Shown piece by piece: positions 52,351 to 62,400 of a DNA stretch of 64,000 nucleotides. Source of the DNA: RECM01 sp047921215. GTDB taxonomy: Bacteria > Bacteroidota > Rhodothermia > Balneolales > Cyclonatronaceae. The stretch spans positions 1 to 64,000 of the forward strand of contig JBLRWO010000005.1 in NCBI GenBank assembly GCA_047921215.1, given 5' to 3'. The notes under the pieces are model-generated. The model ran no database searches. It was not told where the DNA came from and saw only the letters and a program-made list of their open reading frames with translations. A program made the position numbers and the translations under genes. Position 1 is the stretch's first letter, and the number at the start of each line of letters is the position of its first letter.

Positions 52351-54378
52351 TCAGTTGCCTCCGGATGCAATCTCACGGGCTTCCTCAAACCGCTCTGCCT
52401 TGTGAAGGGCCTCAATAAGATAGGTTCGAAGCCCGGGGGCGGCCCGTTCGCTGCGGTATTGAACCAGCCACCGGTCGCACAGTGAATCGAGGGTGCCGGC
52501 TTCGCGGTGCAGCCTGATCAGGGAGCTGTATATTTCCGGTTCAGGTGCTACACCCAGGGCTCTTTCGTACCAAAGCAGGGCGCCGGCCGTATCGCCTTCC
52601 CGTTCGCTGAGCCGGGCCAGAGCCAGATGGGGGCCCGGCTGCCGGGCGGATGCAGAGATCGCACCGGTGTAGAGTTCCTTTGCACGGTCAATGAATCCGG
52701 CCTGTTCATGGAGCCGGCCGGTCAGCAGAACAAATGGAGTGTTTGAAAGATGGCTTCGTGCCAAAGGCTGAAGTAACCCTGACGTTTCAGCGGTGCCGGA
52801 AATGTCGGTTAGTTCCGCAACCAGTTTTTCTACACCGGCTTCACGGTCTCTGACCTGTTCGGACACGGGGTAGGGCTCAAGAAAGGCCGTCGGTGTACCG
52901 CCCCTCAGCGCGGCCTGCGATTCAAAGGAAAGCTGTGCTCTCCACACCGAAAGCTGTTCCACATTCCTGCGGATTCCCTGAAGCAGGGTATCGGCACGGG
53001 CAACCTCGGGCAGCTGACGGCTGTAGGCAAGTATGGCATCAGGTGTATCCGATCCGGCCCGGTATGCCCGGATGTAGGCTTCCCCGGCGGCATCCGGTTC
53101 GGAAAGATCTTCATGCAACCGTCCGAGGAGATTCAGGGCGGCGGCATCCGTTTCCTGCTCACTCAGATGCCGGTTAAGATGGCTCAGGGCTTCTTCCGGT
53201 TTTTGGTTACGGTATGCGGCGTATGCCAGTTCAAATGCAGCTCCGGGGATGTGTTCAAACGGGAGAAGGGAGGTGTACGCTTCCTCGTACCTGTCGGACC
53301 GCATCAGAAGTGCTGTTTTACGCCGAAGCAGCGGCAGCGGCTCCGACCCGGCTGCAATCAGTGAGTCGTACAGGGCTATGGCGTTGTCAGTTTCTCCCTG
53401 GAGCATGTATACCCCGGCCAGCTCAAGCACAATGCCGTCATCGCCCGGAAATTCGGTGGTCATGCGCCGTAGCAGTTCGGCCTGCCCGTCGAAGTTCAGA
53501 TGATTCCGGTTGAGATCCAGGAGGGACTGGTACAGGTCGCGGTTACGGGGATGCCGCTGAAGCAGGGACTCAAAATGTCCGGCAGCCCGGTCAATTTGCT
53601 GATCTTCAACCAGCAGCCTGCCGTACATTACAGCCAGCTCCAGGTTATCGACTTCTGCTTCCAGCAGTTCACCCAGGTAATGGATGGCTTGTTTCCGCTC
53701 ACCCAGCTCGAGAAATGCCTGTATGCGCAGCCGCTGCAGTACCGGGTCTGACCGGAAATAGAGCAGCGATTCTTCCGTCTCTTCAAGGGCGGCACTGAAA
53801 TCGCCTGCCCGCATCAGGCTCACGGCAAGACGCTGGTGTACACTCACCGAATCGGGCAGGAGCCTTCGCGCCTGGCGGTAGGCTGAGGCCGATTCCGCGA
53901 AACGCCCGCTCTCCAGATAGTGCCCTCCCCTCAGGGAGTATATCTGACCCCTGTACCAGCGGATATCGGCCGCAGATACAGCAATATTACCGGGAGCATC
54001 ACGGAGATCGGATTCGAGTTCCCTGAGTATATCGAGAGCTTTTTCCGGTTCACGGAACTGAAGCGACCGGGCCAGGTGGAACCGCAGGACGAATGCATGC
54101 GGATGATGATCCAGCCCGTCTTCGAGTATCTGCCCGGCTTTCAGGTCTTCACCGAGCTGCAACAGGGACTCACCCAGCATTTCATACACGGCAAGTGCAT
54201 GGTTGCCCTCATTAAGCAGTGTGGTCAGCAGTGCGGCGGCCTCGCCTGGGTTACCCAGTTCGAGGTGCACTGCAGCCTGATTCAGCCGGGTATCCGGGAT
54301 TTGTGCCTGCAGAAAATCAGGCAAACAGCAAAGCAGAAGGATACAGCAGACGGAAACAGCGGGAATTACGGGCCTCAT
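52351..54378 (-). CDS. exported TPR-repeat protein
   Basis: 675 residues with a signal peptide (about 1-25, ending FLQA) and tetratricopeptide repeats over nearly the whole mature length. Representative repeats are NQAAVHLELGNPGEAAALLTTLL, YRQARRLLPDSVSVHQRLAVSLMRAGDF and LALARLSEREGDTAGALLWYERALG. It is probably a periplasmic scaffold. It is the last of the three-gene minus-strand operon headed by the giant envelope protein, 17 bases after the fibronectin-III gene, and may help assemble or export the two upstream products. No enzymatic motif. Confidence 0.82.
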   Translation of the reverse strand: MRPVIPAVSVCCILLLCCLPDFLQAQIPDTRLNQAAVHLELGNPGEAAALLTTLLNEGNHALAVYEMLGESLLQLGEDLKAGQILEDGLDHHPHAFVLRFHLARSLQFREPEKALDILRELESDLRDAPGNIAVSAADIRWYRGQIYSLRGGHYLESGRFAESASAYRQARRLLPDSVSVHQRLAVSLMRAGDFSAALEETEESLLYFRSDPVLQRLRIQAFLELGERKQAIHYLGELLEAEVDNLELAVMYGRLLVEDQQIDRAAGHFESLLQRHPRNRDLYQSLLDLNRNHLNFDGQAELLRRMTTEFPGDDGIVLELAGVYMLQGETDNAIALYDSLIAAGSEPLPLLRRKTALLMRSDRYEEAYTSLLPFEHIPGAAFELAYAAYRNQKPEEALSHLNRHLSEQETDAAALNLLGRLHEDLSEPDAAGEAYIRAYRAGSDTPDAILAYSRQLPEVARADTLLQGIRRNVEQLSVWRAQLSFESQAALRGGTPTAFLEPYPVSEQVRDREAGVEKLVAELTDISGTAETSGLLQPLARSHLSNTPFVLLTGRLHEQAGFIDRAKELYTGAISASARQPGPHLALARLSEREGDTAGALLWYERALGVAPEPEIYSSLIRLHREAGTLDSLCDRWLVQYRSERAAPGLRTYLIEALHKAERFEEAREIASGGN

Positions 54379-54395
54379 AATGCAAAGATCGGAAA

Positions 54396-56453
54396 TTAAT
54401 TCCGGATTACCGCCTGTGCGGGGCGTCCTGCCCGGCTGCGGTTACCATCTGCATCTTCAGCATACACCTGGTACCAGTGGCCGGCCCGGCCGCTGTCATC
54501 GATCCATTCTGTGGTTTCCGCTGATACTTCTCCCGCATCCGCATAGCGACCGTTGGCCAGTTCCGAACGCACGATCAGGTACCTGCTCACATTATCGGCG
54601 GGAACGGCTTCCCAGCGTACGGTCACACCGCCATCGGCAACTCCGGCCTGAATATTTCTTACTGCGGGTGGAGGTGTAACGGATCGTACATGGGCCGGAG
54701 CCGGTTCAACCGGTTTACCCTCATTTCCGGCCGAATCGACGGCGCTTACCGTATATTCATAGCTGCCGCCGGTCTCTACATCGGTATCGATCCAGAACAG
54801 GCGGTTTCGTGGTAATTCGGCAACCAAACGTGAAGCGATACCGTTACCGCTACCGGTTACTGTTTCCGGGCCCGGTGGAAGGTCGGTGCGGTAAACCGAA
54901 TAGCCAACCACATCACCGGAGGCGGATGCACTCCAGCTCAGCTGAACCCTGCTTCCCTGTGCCACCTCGGCAGTTACAGAAGCGGGCGGTTCTGGCGGTG
55001 TGAGGTCGGGTATCTGCAATACAGTGAATGCCGTATCACTCTGAAGTCCGTTGTTGTCTACGGCAGCTACTGCATATTCATAATACATTCCTTCGATGAA
55101 ACCCGATTCCGTAATCCCGCTATCGGTAATCGAAGTGCCTGTAAGCACATCGCTGTTGACCTGCGCGTAGGCCCGCGCCGTACCCCTTGCCACGGCACGC
55201 CGCAGCACCAGAAAGGTTCGGAATCGGTCGGGTTGAGCCGGTGTCTGCCAGGAAAGGGTTACCCGGTCGCCATCCTGCCAGGTCGCAGTGAGCCCGAATG
55301 GTGCCGGCGGAGGGGTGACTGCCGGGATGCGAACAATGGCCGGATTCCCGCGGCTGCTTTCAATACCCGCTTCACTTACGGCAGTGATATAGTACTGATA
55401 GGATTTTCCCTCGGCGGTGGTGGTATCGGTAAAGGTGTTCTCCGGCAGCCCGATCAGAGAGGCGGTAAGGCGGGTCTGGCTTCCTATCTCCGAATCAAAC
55501 CGGTCGATGTGGTAACCCCGCACGAAAGGTTCCGGGCTTACCGCCCAGCTCAGGGTTACCTGCCCGTCGTCTGAGAGCAGGGAATAGACTTCGATGACGG
55601 GCGAGGGGGCCGTAACATCACTCAGAACGACCGTAGTCTCTACCGATGCGGTACGTCCCTTTCCGGTTACATCAATGGCTTCCACAACAAAATCGGCACT
55701 GCTCAATCCGGCATCAACAGGAATGATGGCCTCGAAACGGTTGGTTCCCGACTGCCGGAGAATGCTTTCCCCAACCGGCTGGTACGATTCCTGCAAAGCC
55801 GATTTCATCTGAACGCTGAAGCGGATCACCCTGTCTTCCATTTCCCGGGTCATTTGGGGGTAGTTCCATGACAGCCGCATGGCCTGGCCGCTGCGGGCGG
55901 CCTCCAGATTCGTCGGGGCAGGGATGGTATGGGGCTGCAGGCTCAGGGTTCCCTCTGTTACCTGGCCGGTAGGCTCACCGTCAACATCCACCCAGACGAA
56001 ACGATAGGTAACACGTCTTCCGGTTACCGGCTCCGTATCAATATGGAGCCGGCCGAGAGCCTGTGCAATCTGCGGATAGGCAAGCGACATCAGGAAGGCG
56101 AGTTCCCGGTCGCCCCGCAGCCGCAGAAATACAGCCTGAGCGTTATTGAGATTGAATGAGGCCTCGAGCTCTGAATAGATATCGGAAGTCAGAAAAGCGA
56201 ATTCCTGACCATTTCCCGCCGGGTATACCGGTCTGTTGGTCAGTTGCTGCTCCTCGCCGTCTGCAATGCGGAACAGATGATAACCCGTACCCATATCGGG
56301 TTGTTCTACATGGTAGATGTAGGCCTGCCCGTCAGGGGAAAGCGCACCCAGAAGGGTTGTACTCTGGGCAAACCCTTGGGCTGGTGTCATCCAGACCAGC
56401 ATCAGCAACAGCAACACAGGTTTGATGGACAGATTATGAAAAATATTCTTCAT
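54396..56453 (-). CDS. exported fibronectin type III repeat protein
   Basis: 685 residues. A signal peptide (about 1-29, ending GFAQ) is followed by a unique N-terminal domain of about 140 residues (LLGALSPDGQAYIYHVEQ, LRLRGDRELAFLMSLAYP) that is not recognised. Then come about five fibronectin-III domains with the usual PPPAPxxL, VxLSW and YxYxVxAVDxxG strands (about 165-290, 290-390, 390-490, 490-595 and 595-685). It ends without a sorting domain of the Por type. It is probably secreted or surface-bound, and it shares an operon with the giant protein (21 bases upstream), which has similar C-terminal repeats. A carbohydrate- or protein-binding role is likely. Confidence 0.83.
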   Translation of the reverse strand: MKNIFHNLSIKPVLLLLMLVWMTPAQGFAQSTTLLGALSPDGQAYIYHVEQPDMGTGYHLFRIADGEEQQLTNRPVYPAGNGQEFAFLTSDIYSELEASFNLNNAQAVFLRLRGDRELAFLMSLAYPQIAQALGRLHIDTEPVTGRRVTYRFVWVDVDGEPTGQVTEGTLSLQPHTIPAPTNLEAARSGQAMRLSWNYPQMTREMEDRVIRFSVQMKSALQESYQPVGESILRQSGTNRFEAIIPVDAGLSSADFVVEAIDVTGKGRTASVETTVVLSDVTAPSPVIEVYSLLSDDGQVTLSWAVSPEPFVRGYHIDRFDSEIGSQTRLTASLIGLPENTFTDTTTAEGKSYQYYITAVSEAGIESSRGNPAIVRIPAVTPPPAPFGLTATWQDGDRVTLSWQTPAQPDRFRTFLVLRRAVARGTARAYAQVNSDVLTGTSITDSGITESGFIEGMYYEYAVAAVDNNGLQSDTAFTVLQIPDLTPPEPPASVTAEVAQGSRVQLSWSASASGDVVGYSVYRTDLPPGPETVTGSGNGIASRLVAELPRNRLFWIDTDVETGGSYEYTVSAVDSAGNEGKPVEPAPAHVRSVTPPPAVRNIQAGVADGGVTVRWEAVPADNVSRYLIVRSELANGRYADAGEVSAETTEWIDDSGRAGHWYQVYAEDADGNRSRAGRPAQAVIRN

Positions 56454-56474
56454 TCGGGTTCAGATTTATCAGTT

Positions 56475-59400
56475 TCAAAAATTATAATTATAATTGTTGA
56501 TAGGGGATGTTAAGTTGTAGGTAGGTACGTAATAATTCTTGGTGGTAACGCCCTGCAAATGTGCCCCGTTTGTTATTCGTACCTTTATCCGGATGTCGTT
56601 GAGCGATATACCGGATGGAATATCAGCATATATATGGGAAGTGGAAGCTATCATTCTGGGTGTTGAGTAATTAATCTGGTTTTTCCAGTCGAAACCTGGA
56701 ATGGTATTCCAGTTAACAAGCCCGGTTACACTGACCACCTTGCGCTCGAGCTTGTACTCAACCTTCAGAAAACCGGACTCCGGGTCATGAATGTTTTCAA
56801 CCTTGGCATACAGCCAGTTGCCGAACGGATTGCTCATGGTTATGGTGGGGGAAAGCGGCGGGGTTGTATCCAGGTTAATGGGTCCGGTAATAGAATGGGA
56901 TGAAACCATGTTCCTGTTATTGACACCACGCACCGATATGTAAAATGTTGGCCCGACCGGCAGACCCGATTTGGGAATGCTGAATAACGGTGCTTTGGGA
57001 ACACCGCACATGAAACATCCAAGTAAATATGCAACGTAGTCATCGTCTGTATAAGCGTGATCAACGGTTCCAACAGAAGGCCAGTTTCGGATATCCGTAC
57101 CATCCGGTGTGGTGCCCACAGCATATTGATATCCTTTTAACCGGGTTTCAGCATCCCACGATCCCTGCGGCAAGTGAATGCTGATGGTACTATGTGTCAA
57201 ATAGGCATTTACATCGGGTTTGGTCGGACTCGTTGGATCTATGGGAAGTAAGGGACCAATCGACCTGATCTCACCCGGCGTGCCGGCTTTGTTTACGGCT
57301 CTTACATGTATATAACGCTCGTCATTGAATCCGAACGTAGATTGTTGGTGCGGGCTTACACCACTTTTTACGGTTACCCCAAGTTCGGTTGTGGTATTCG
57401 GTTCATCGAAATCACCCTGCCGAGGACTATCATGACGGCTCACAGTGTATTCATAGTGAAGAATTCCCGATTCATTATCTGTGGATGCTGCCCAGATTCC
57501 CCGGATTTGAGGAATCGTTGTGGGGTTTGACCATTCAATAAGGAGATCTTCGGAGGGGTAAACCACTTTTGGAACAGACTGAACAACCGGATTAACAGGT
57601 GGAGGCCCCGTGTAGAAGTACGTGGGTAAGGTAGCCATTATGTACGCCTGTCCGGGTTGCGTAGGCGGGGTATCATCATATACAACGGGAATACTGTGCT
57701 GATTGATCGCACTCATCAACCCGACACCATTATAGGACCGTACGCTAACATAGTAATTTTGTCCCGGCTCCATGTTAAGGATCCGGGTCCGGCCAGTAAT
57801 CATAAAAGAAGGTGCATTTTGATGAGTCCAGAACTCTATCGCACCAGGTAATTCGGTCCACTCAACCACATCGGTACCGCCAACACTGTTACCCACAGCA
57901 TATTCGAATTTGGATATACCTGTCTCGGGATCCCATGACAGGATATGCAGCTGAATACTGCCTGGGTCGTTGGTTACATATTTATCAACATATACAGTTG
58001 GCCGACCTGATATATAGTATGTATCCTGATGTTTGTTATAAAATGAATCCAGATTCAGTATAATGTTTTCGGGCGGGGTATTATCTGCCGCGAGAATATT
58101 CTGACCTGCCTGGGTTGATGTTCCCCCTTCGCCCACATCCACATTAAACACGGCGCGGCGGTAGGCCACATTACCACCCGGGCCGCGTACTCTCAAGCCG
58201 ATATTAAGCTGTTTGGTGTTGTAAAAGGATTGGGGATTCAGCAGATTCTGGCGGTCGAAATTTGACTTGTAGGTTGAATAGGTGAAGTTTTCGGGATTAC
58301 CTATGGTCAAATACCCGCTTACACCAGTCAGTACGTTGGTTTCCGATTCATATTCCTGCAGATCAACACTTACCTCCTGAATCTTTACCGGATGGCTCGC
58401 CGACCACTGCACAGAGGCGGTATTGAAAAAAGTACCACTTGTACGACGCGGGTCCACCGTAATCTGGGAAAGTACCGGCGGCTGCAGGATATCTGCTATT
58501 TCGGTAAGACGCTGCTGATAGCCCAGAGTAATTTCATCCGGTTCAGCAACCAAATTTCTGGTTTGAACATAAGAATCCAGTATGGCGTAGAGGTTGGCCA
58601 GAATATTCGATTTCAGGGTATAAAATCTTTCGATTCCCCGGGTTTGATTATTAAGGGGGCCATACAGGTTCGACAGTAGTTCAAATTGCTGATCAACGAG
58701 TTCGTTATTAACAGAGCGGGCGCTGGCAAGGGCATAACTGTATAGGCCGGCCTCGTGCATGGTAAACCAGTAGTTCTGAATATCAATATTTCTGATATTG
58801 GTCCAGTTCACAGTCGCATTACCAAGACCGTCGAACATGGTCCGAACGGGCCCGCCGGGAATGCTGTAAGCGTTATGCTGGCCAGGTGAACGTTCATTTT
58901 TAAGGCTTTCCAGAATATTTACCCGTTCCGTCATCATTATTCGCTGTGTGGAGAATACACCCGGATTCGATTGCCGGTTGGCATGGGCGTTCTGAAGATT
59001 CGATGACAGGGAATTCATCGCCGAATTGATCTGGCTTGTCCGGTTGTTAATCCAGCTGCGCCGGCCTTCAGCCCACACCACATCGGCCCACTGTTTGTTG
59101 GCCAGCCTTGCATAGTAGTTACGTACAGCCGAGATGGCATTGGCATAGAGCTGGGAGACGGCATTCACAGACGGAGTAATCGAAAAACTCCCGCTTGTCT
59201 GATAGGTATTTGTAAATGGATCATAATGTACCTGCAGAGTGGATTGAATCTGAATTTCGAGTATACGATTCATGGTAAGAAGATTGTCTTCAATGGCATC
59301 AATTGCCGCCCTGATCTGCTCATCGAGTGCTTCAACGGCTTCCAGGGTCTGCGCCCCGGATGTATGATGTGATGCGGCCGCGTTCGTATCCACATCGAAA

Positions 59401-62400
59401 TCGGGTTCGGTTATGTTTCCCTGGGATGGCGGTGGAGGTGTATTGAAACGCCCGATAGGCGATTGTGCCATTACATCATACATATCATCGAGAGCCTGGG
59501 AGGATTCCGCCGCATAGATCTGAGCCAGCTCATTTCCCCTGCCTATACGTTCAAGGGTCTCTTCGGCAACTTCCTGTACCATATTCACCCAGTAAGCAAT
59601 ATCATCGAGTGCGGCCTGGGTGGAGGTAGCTTCCTGCTGTTCGAGCGATTGCTGATAGGTTCTGGATGCCTCAACAACCTGGGTGAGCATCTGGTCAAGT
59701 ATGGAAGGAATGGTATACGCTCCCAGCCCCTCATTAGTGCGTATCAGGGATGCCCATTGAAGCCTCAGATTATAGGCGCTCTGATACAGATGGTGCCCCG
59801 CTTTACGTGCATCTTCGGCGGTAATCAGGCCGCCCTCAAAGGGTGGGATTGCCATCGCGGCCTCTTTTAAGCCCTCAAGCTGCCGGCGGGTTTCCTCAAT
59901 TTCGGCCGCAAACTGGTCCCGCTGCTGCTGGGCCTTACGAACGAGGTCGGCATTTTTCCCTTCACCGATTCCGTAATCGAATTTACTGGTGCCTATCAGG
60001 ATCCAGCCAGCCAGGCAGGCGTCTCCGAATAATAGATCAATACACCCTTTGCCCATGGCGAAAAACTCGAATCCACCGCTTTTTGTAGTGACAAATGCCG
60101 CCCTGAGTTCGGCAGATACGGTAATCAAAGCTTTAATGGATATTCGTGCTGTTACATAGGCGCCGAACGGATATTCTACTCCACTGATATACCAGATGGC
60201 TCCCGACATCGACCCGCTGGCACTGATAATGGGTATTTGATTCAAAAAATCGAGACCGAGGCTTGCTTCCAGCATGAAACCCCGGTTTGCTGCCAGGATA
60301 CCGGCTGAACCGGATATAAGGCCGCTATAAATACTCACCTCAACACCTCCCATAACTCCCCAAAGTGTTTGGCCGCTCTGCTTTCCGGCAAAAAACTGAA
60401 TTCCCTGTCCCGTGGTGCCGCCCTTCAGTATGAGGGGTATTTGGACATCGGCCCAGGTATTGCCGATCAGGAAAAAATCGGGTGACCAGGTAATATCAAG
60501 GGTCATGCCCGCCATCATCCTAAGACCGGCCAGCTTGCTGCCATCCAGCCCGAGCATGGAACCGGTGGCGTCCATGTAGAAGGAGGATCCGGTAATGGCG
60601 AAAAAGGTTTTTCCCGATAATACGTTTATTCCGCCAGCGCCGCCGATACCCACTTCGGCATAGAGCATCACAGTAAGCGGTTTGTTGGCGTATTTGCCGG
60701 GGTCGATGGGTGTGACCTGACGGTCGCCATAGTTGCTGCCCCGAAACGCGTTGATGGCATCGGTGGCAAATTTGATATCATCCCGGCTGGCCTTAACAAA
60801 AAAGCCACCGCCAAAACCGGTCAGATCAACGATTCCGGGTACGATCGGAATTCCGACATCGGAGCGGACCGCCGCGAAGATGCCGAAGCTCAGCTCATTG
60901 TTGACGTTGGAGAACACACCTGCCACGACCGCACCGACCTCCTGACCACCGGCGTTAAAATTGCCCCCGCCCGCAACACGCAGCTTCATGCCGTTATCGC
61001 CCTGACCCTCATAGTGCAATGCGGCGAAAAGATTAAACCGTTCACCGATACTGGCCCGGAAGCCATCAATATACAGTGTGATGTTCCCCTCAGTGGTCCG
61101 GTAGAACAGGACCTGTTCAAGACTGCCGCTGAATGCGCCACCACCACCGGAATTGGATCCCCCCAGTGAAAGGCTGAGTGCTGTACTTCCGCTGCCACCG
61201 AAATCGGAACACGGACCGAAACAGAGCAACTCGGTAACAGACAGATTTTTGGCAGGTGTCTGCTGGCCGGCCCTTTCCTGCAGTTCACCCGGCTTTTCAT
61301 TGGTGGCTTCGGTAATGCTTATGGAAAATCCCTCGTCATTTTTCTCATGAATAAAGCTGCCGAGTGCAAGGTATGCAATGTTCATGAGTGTGAAACTGGC
61401 CGTACCGTCGAATTTGCCGATGTCCTCGATACCGTTCCGGGTTATGATCATATCTTTGAAACCGTGCGTACCTGTAACTCCGGCGATGTCCAGACCAGCC
61501 TGCCCGTTCAGGACAATACGGAACCGGTCGTCGGAACTGGCCGTGCTGTTTACGCCCATGTTGAGAATGAAAAAGCTGTAGCTGAAATCAAAGGCCCCGT
61601 TACCGGTCACGTTATATTTAATGGGTTTTCCGCCTTTAATGGCGATCCCCGGTTTGTTGCGGATGTCGCCGGCTTCGCCGAGGGAGATGCGGTTCACGTC
61701 GTTGATCATAACCCGTCCGGCCACATAAATACCGGTTTCGCTGATTGCCCGCGGATTGATATCCACATCCACACAATCCAGTTTGAAGGCGACCGAAGCC
61801 CCGAGGTTAAATGTATTATCCATGGGGCAGGCCAGGGAGTTGTCGGATGATACGGTGACCTTGTTCTGGGCGTCTCGGCCAACGGTTATCGTGATGTCGG
61901 TGCTGTAGTCGATGGGGTCGGGCACGAAAACGCCGAAGGTTGTCATCATCCTCAGGCCTTCATCACCGGTATAGGAAAGGCCCAGTTGCTTGAGTACAAG
62001 ATACTGCTGTATGATCTGGATTTCGTCGGCTTCGATGGTACCAATATTGAAATTGCCATCGGTATCGACCGACAGATTGCTGTAATCAATCGTCTTGCCG
62101 AGCAGTGAGAGCTCGCCCATGGCCACACTTGCCGTAATGGTTCTGCCCCGGATGGTAAGGGCGGGATTTATAAGAGAAACCACAAGGGCATCCTCAAACA
62201 GGCTGAATGTCTGTTCCGGCAAGCTGGCTGATGCAGCTCCCATGCTGAAGTAGAGACGGGGATTGTCCGGCAGCTGCTCCACACCCACCTGTAAATCGGC
62301 AAAGGAAAACTCAACGGGCTCGTTCAGGAACTCCTCAAAGGAAACCCGCCCGTTCATGCTTATACCGAAACGTTCCTGTTCGAGGGTCAGGGAGAAAGGA